A DNA stretch of 64,000 nt. Origin: a bacterium. Lineage in GTDB: Bacteria > Zhuqueibacterota > Zhuqueibacteria > Residuimicrobiales > Krinioviventaceae. The first letter of the stretch is position 1, and the number at the start of each line of letters is the position of its first letter. Positions 62,624 through 64,000 of the stretch are shown here, one piece after another. The stretch is from assembly GCA_029561455.1 (NCBI GenBank), contig JAKQIY010000013.1, positions 124,001 through 188,000 on the forward strand, read 5' to 3'. The notes beneath the pieces were generated by a model. The model had not been told where the DNA came from, did not search any database, and worked only from the letters and a program-made list of their open reading frames with translations. The position numbers and the translations under genes are program-made.

Positions 62624-64000
62624 TTACTTTACGAGCAGCATTTTATGGGTTAATTTTACATCTCCCTGTTGCAATACTGCAATGTAAACGCCGCTGGCCT
62701 GATTTGCAAAGTTAATACTTTCAACATGTTGACCGGCCTGGCGAACCTGGTTGTTGATAACTGTTTGTACCAGGCGTCCGTTAATATCATAAACTTTCAA
62801 GGTAACATTACCGGAATTATTCAACGTATATTGAATAGAGGTAGAAGGATTGAATGGATTCGGATAGCTACCCAGTTCGAATGACATCGGTTGTTTGGCG
62901 TCATTTTCTTTTACACCCACCTGGGTTTCAGTGTAGGAGATAAAATCAACGCCTTTAACATCCGCGAACTGCCAACCGGGACTAACTCCCTGCCAACCGG
63001 CAAAACCTTTTTTCTGATAAGCAAAACCTTTGAAATCACCGGAAGCTTCACTTTCGTCAATGTCGTACAAGCTCCAGGTGAACGGCAAACGATCGCCTTC
63101 AATAAATTCAAAAAAGTTACCGGTAGTTGTTGAGGTTAAATCATCGATGAATATTTTACCTTCAATGGTATAACCGGCATAAGTTAATTCGTAAGCAGCA
63201 GATGAATTCTCAGATTCGATTATGCTCGGCGGTCCGTAATAACCACGGGTGATTATTTCATCCTGGGAGGCATCAAACGAAACGTTTAACTGGAAACTGT
63301 AATCGCCGGTTTCCACATCATCAATCCAGTTAGCTATAGTGTCTGACGGGACGATTTTATTGCCAATATCCCAGTTTGCCATATAGTATTCAATAGCATC
63401 GGCGGCCCATTCCGCATCAGAAAAATGACCTGCTGCATCATCCATTACATTTGCGGCAAAATAAAAGTAATCCTGGTCGTACATCATGTAAAGGTTACCG
63501 CTGCAGCTGAAATCGTCGGTTACAACCCAACCGTCATTAACGCAGCGGAAGCTATCGCCCATAACAGTGGTGTTCATAGCAATTGGGAAACAGAAATTCC
63601 AGTCGCTCAAATCGCCGTCGATCGTGGGAGCTTCGTAGGCTTTTTTGATATATGGAGAAACAAAATCAAAGCCATCACCTTTATTCCACACTTCACCACG
63701 GGGAGTTTCAAGCACGTCAATTATCTGCCAGCCTTCGCTGACACCCTGCCAACCGGCAAAACCGGCTACGTTAAAGTTATAACCTTTGAATTCACCGGAA
63801 GCTTCGCTTTCGTCAATATCATAGATGCTCCAACTGATCGGAAGGCGGGTTCCACCTTCGAACTGGAAAAAGTTACCAGTGGTAATGGAGGTCAAATCAT
63901 CCAGGGATATTTTAGCTTCAATAATATAGCCGTCATCGGTAATAAAATAATCTGCAACCGTATTTTCCGATTCGATAATAGCCGGTGGGCCATAATACGT
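62624..64000 (-). CDS. Tandem CBM9-like secreted protein with T9SS sorting domain (5' end beyond window)
   Basis: 458 residues visible; the frame is open to the window edge, so the N-terminus and signal peptide are missing. The visible part holds the end of one CBM9-like unit (ISLDDLTSITTGNFFQF ... GFAGWQGVSEGWQ) and a full second unit (EAPTIDGDLSDWNFCFPI ... IFIDDLTSTTTGNFFEF ... GFAGWQGVSPGWQ). The last ~85 residues are a type A sorting domain (LGSYPNPFNPSTSIQYTL ... HKMLLVK). It is a likely surface sugar-binding protein, similar in plan to 44387-46246 but not a close copy. It lies upstream of module B on the same strand with a terminator between. Confidence 0.88.
   Translation of the reverse strand, partial: TYYGPPAIIESENTVADYFITDDGYIIEAKISLDDLTSITTGNFFQFEGGTRLPISWSIYDIDESEASGEFKGYNFNVAGFAGWQGVSEGWQIIDVLETPRGEVWNKGDGFDFVSPYIKKAYEAPTIDGDLSDWNFCFPIAMNTTVMGDSFRCVNDGWVVTDDFSCSGNLYMMYDQDYFYFAANVMDDAAGHFSDAEWAADAIEYYMANWDIGNKIVPSDTIANWIDDVETGDYSFQLNVSFDASQDEIITRGYYGPPSIIESENSSAAYELTYAGYTIEGKIFIDDLTSTTTGNFFEFIEGDRLPFTWSLYDIDESEASGDFKGFAYQKKGFAGWQGVSPGWQFADVKGVDFISYTETQVGVKENDAKQPMSFELGSYPNPFNPSTSIQYTLNNSGNVTLKVYDINGRLVQTVINNQVRQAGQHVESINFANQASGVYIAVLQQGDVKLTHKMLLVK

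Overview
The window looks like a chromosomal segment from a Gram-negative bacterium of the FCB superphylum, most likely a Calditrichota/KSB1/Ignavibacteria-type lineage. This is inferred from several traits: many secreted proteins end in a type IX secretion (T9SS) type A sorting domain of the NYPNPFNPxTxIxYxL kind, there are TonB-dependent receptors with an N-terminal carboxypeptidase-like domain, PorV/PorQ-like barrels, a FISUMP domain protein, and moderate-to-low GC. No phylogenetic marker was available to fix the phylum. The window is dominated by envelope and secreted proteins and carries almost no housekeeping genes apart from a tRNA-Arg and a cold-shock protein.

Layout. (1) 1-2.7 kb, minus strand: a CotH-kinase-family secreted protein cut by the window edge, and a small outer-membrane barrel. 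(2) 3.2-4.8 kb, plus strand: a lipoprotein joining a von Willebrand A domain to a C-type lectin domain. (3) 5.0-14.1 kb, minus strand: module A, in transcription order a TonB-dependent receptor, a ~1180-residue T9SS-sorted protein, a PorV-like barrel and a parvulin-like lipoprotein. Upstream on the same strand are a BACON-domain lipoprotein, a GH30-like protein and a Tat-exported amidase (14.3-19.2 kb). (4) 19.5-24.8 kb: TerC, DUF2752 and small membrane proteins, then a scarred region with an orphan DUF433 antitoxin and broken partner, a 3' remnant of a symporter gene, dispersed repeats, an intact SSS-family symporter and a truncated RAYT transposase flanked by its palindromes. (5) 24.8-43.7 kb, plus strand: a long series of exported proteins (FG-GAP, transglutaminase, PQQ-type, SBBP, PD40 and HAF repeat proteins, FISUMP, LamG-metallo-beta-lactamase, GH10 xylanase, CE1-like esterase) with an OmpR/HK two-component pair in the middle. 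(6) 44.0-47.0 kb: cspA, a monocistronic tandem CBM9 protein preceded by four LacI-type operator-like sites, and tRNA-Arg. (7) 47.1-62.5 kb, minus strand: a glycan-use locus made of module B (TonB receptor, PorV-like barrel, ~1190-residue protein, parvulin-like lipoprotein) continuing into a DUF362 protein, a GH92 alpha-mannosidase, a CBM9-like protein and a GHL10 glycosidase. (8) 62.6 kb to the end: another tandem CBM9-like T9SS protein, cut by the window edge.

The most notable feature is the pair of paralogous four-gene modules, A and B. Both encode the same four protein types, but the order of the two middle genes is swapped. They resemble a SusC-centred uptake system in which the SusD lipoprotein is absent and a very large T9SS-sorted, Asp-rich protein, a PorV-like barrel and a SurA/parvulin-like lipoprotein take its place. 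Module B sits directly upstream of a mannoside-degrading gene set and module A next to a GH30-like gene, so a role in capturing large external substrates, perhaps glycans, is plausible. This is inference.
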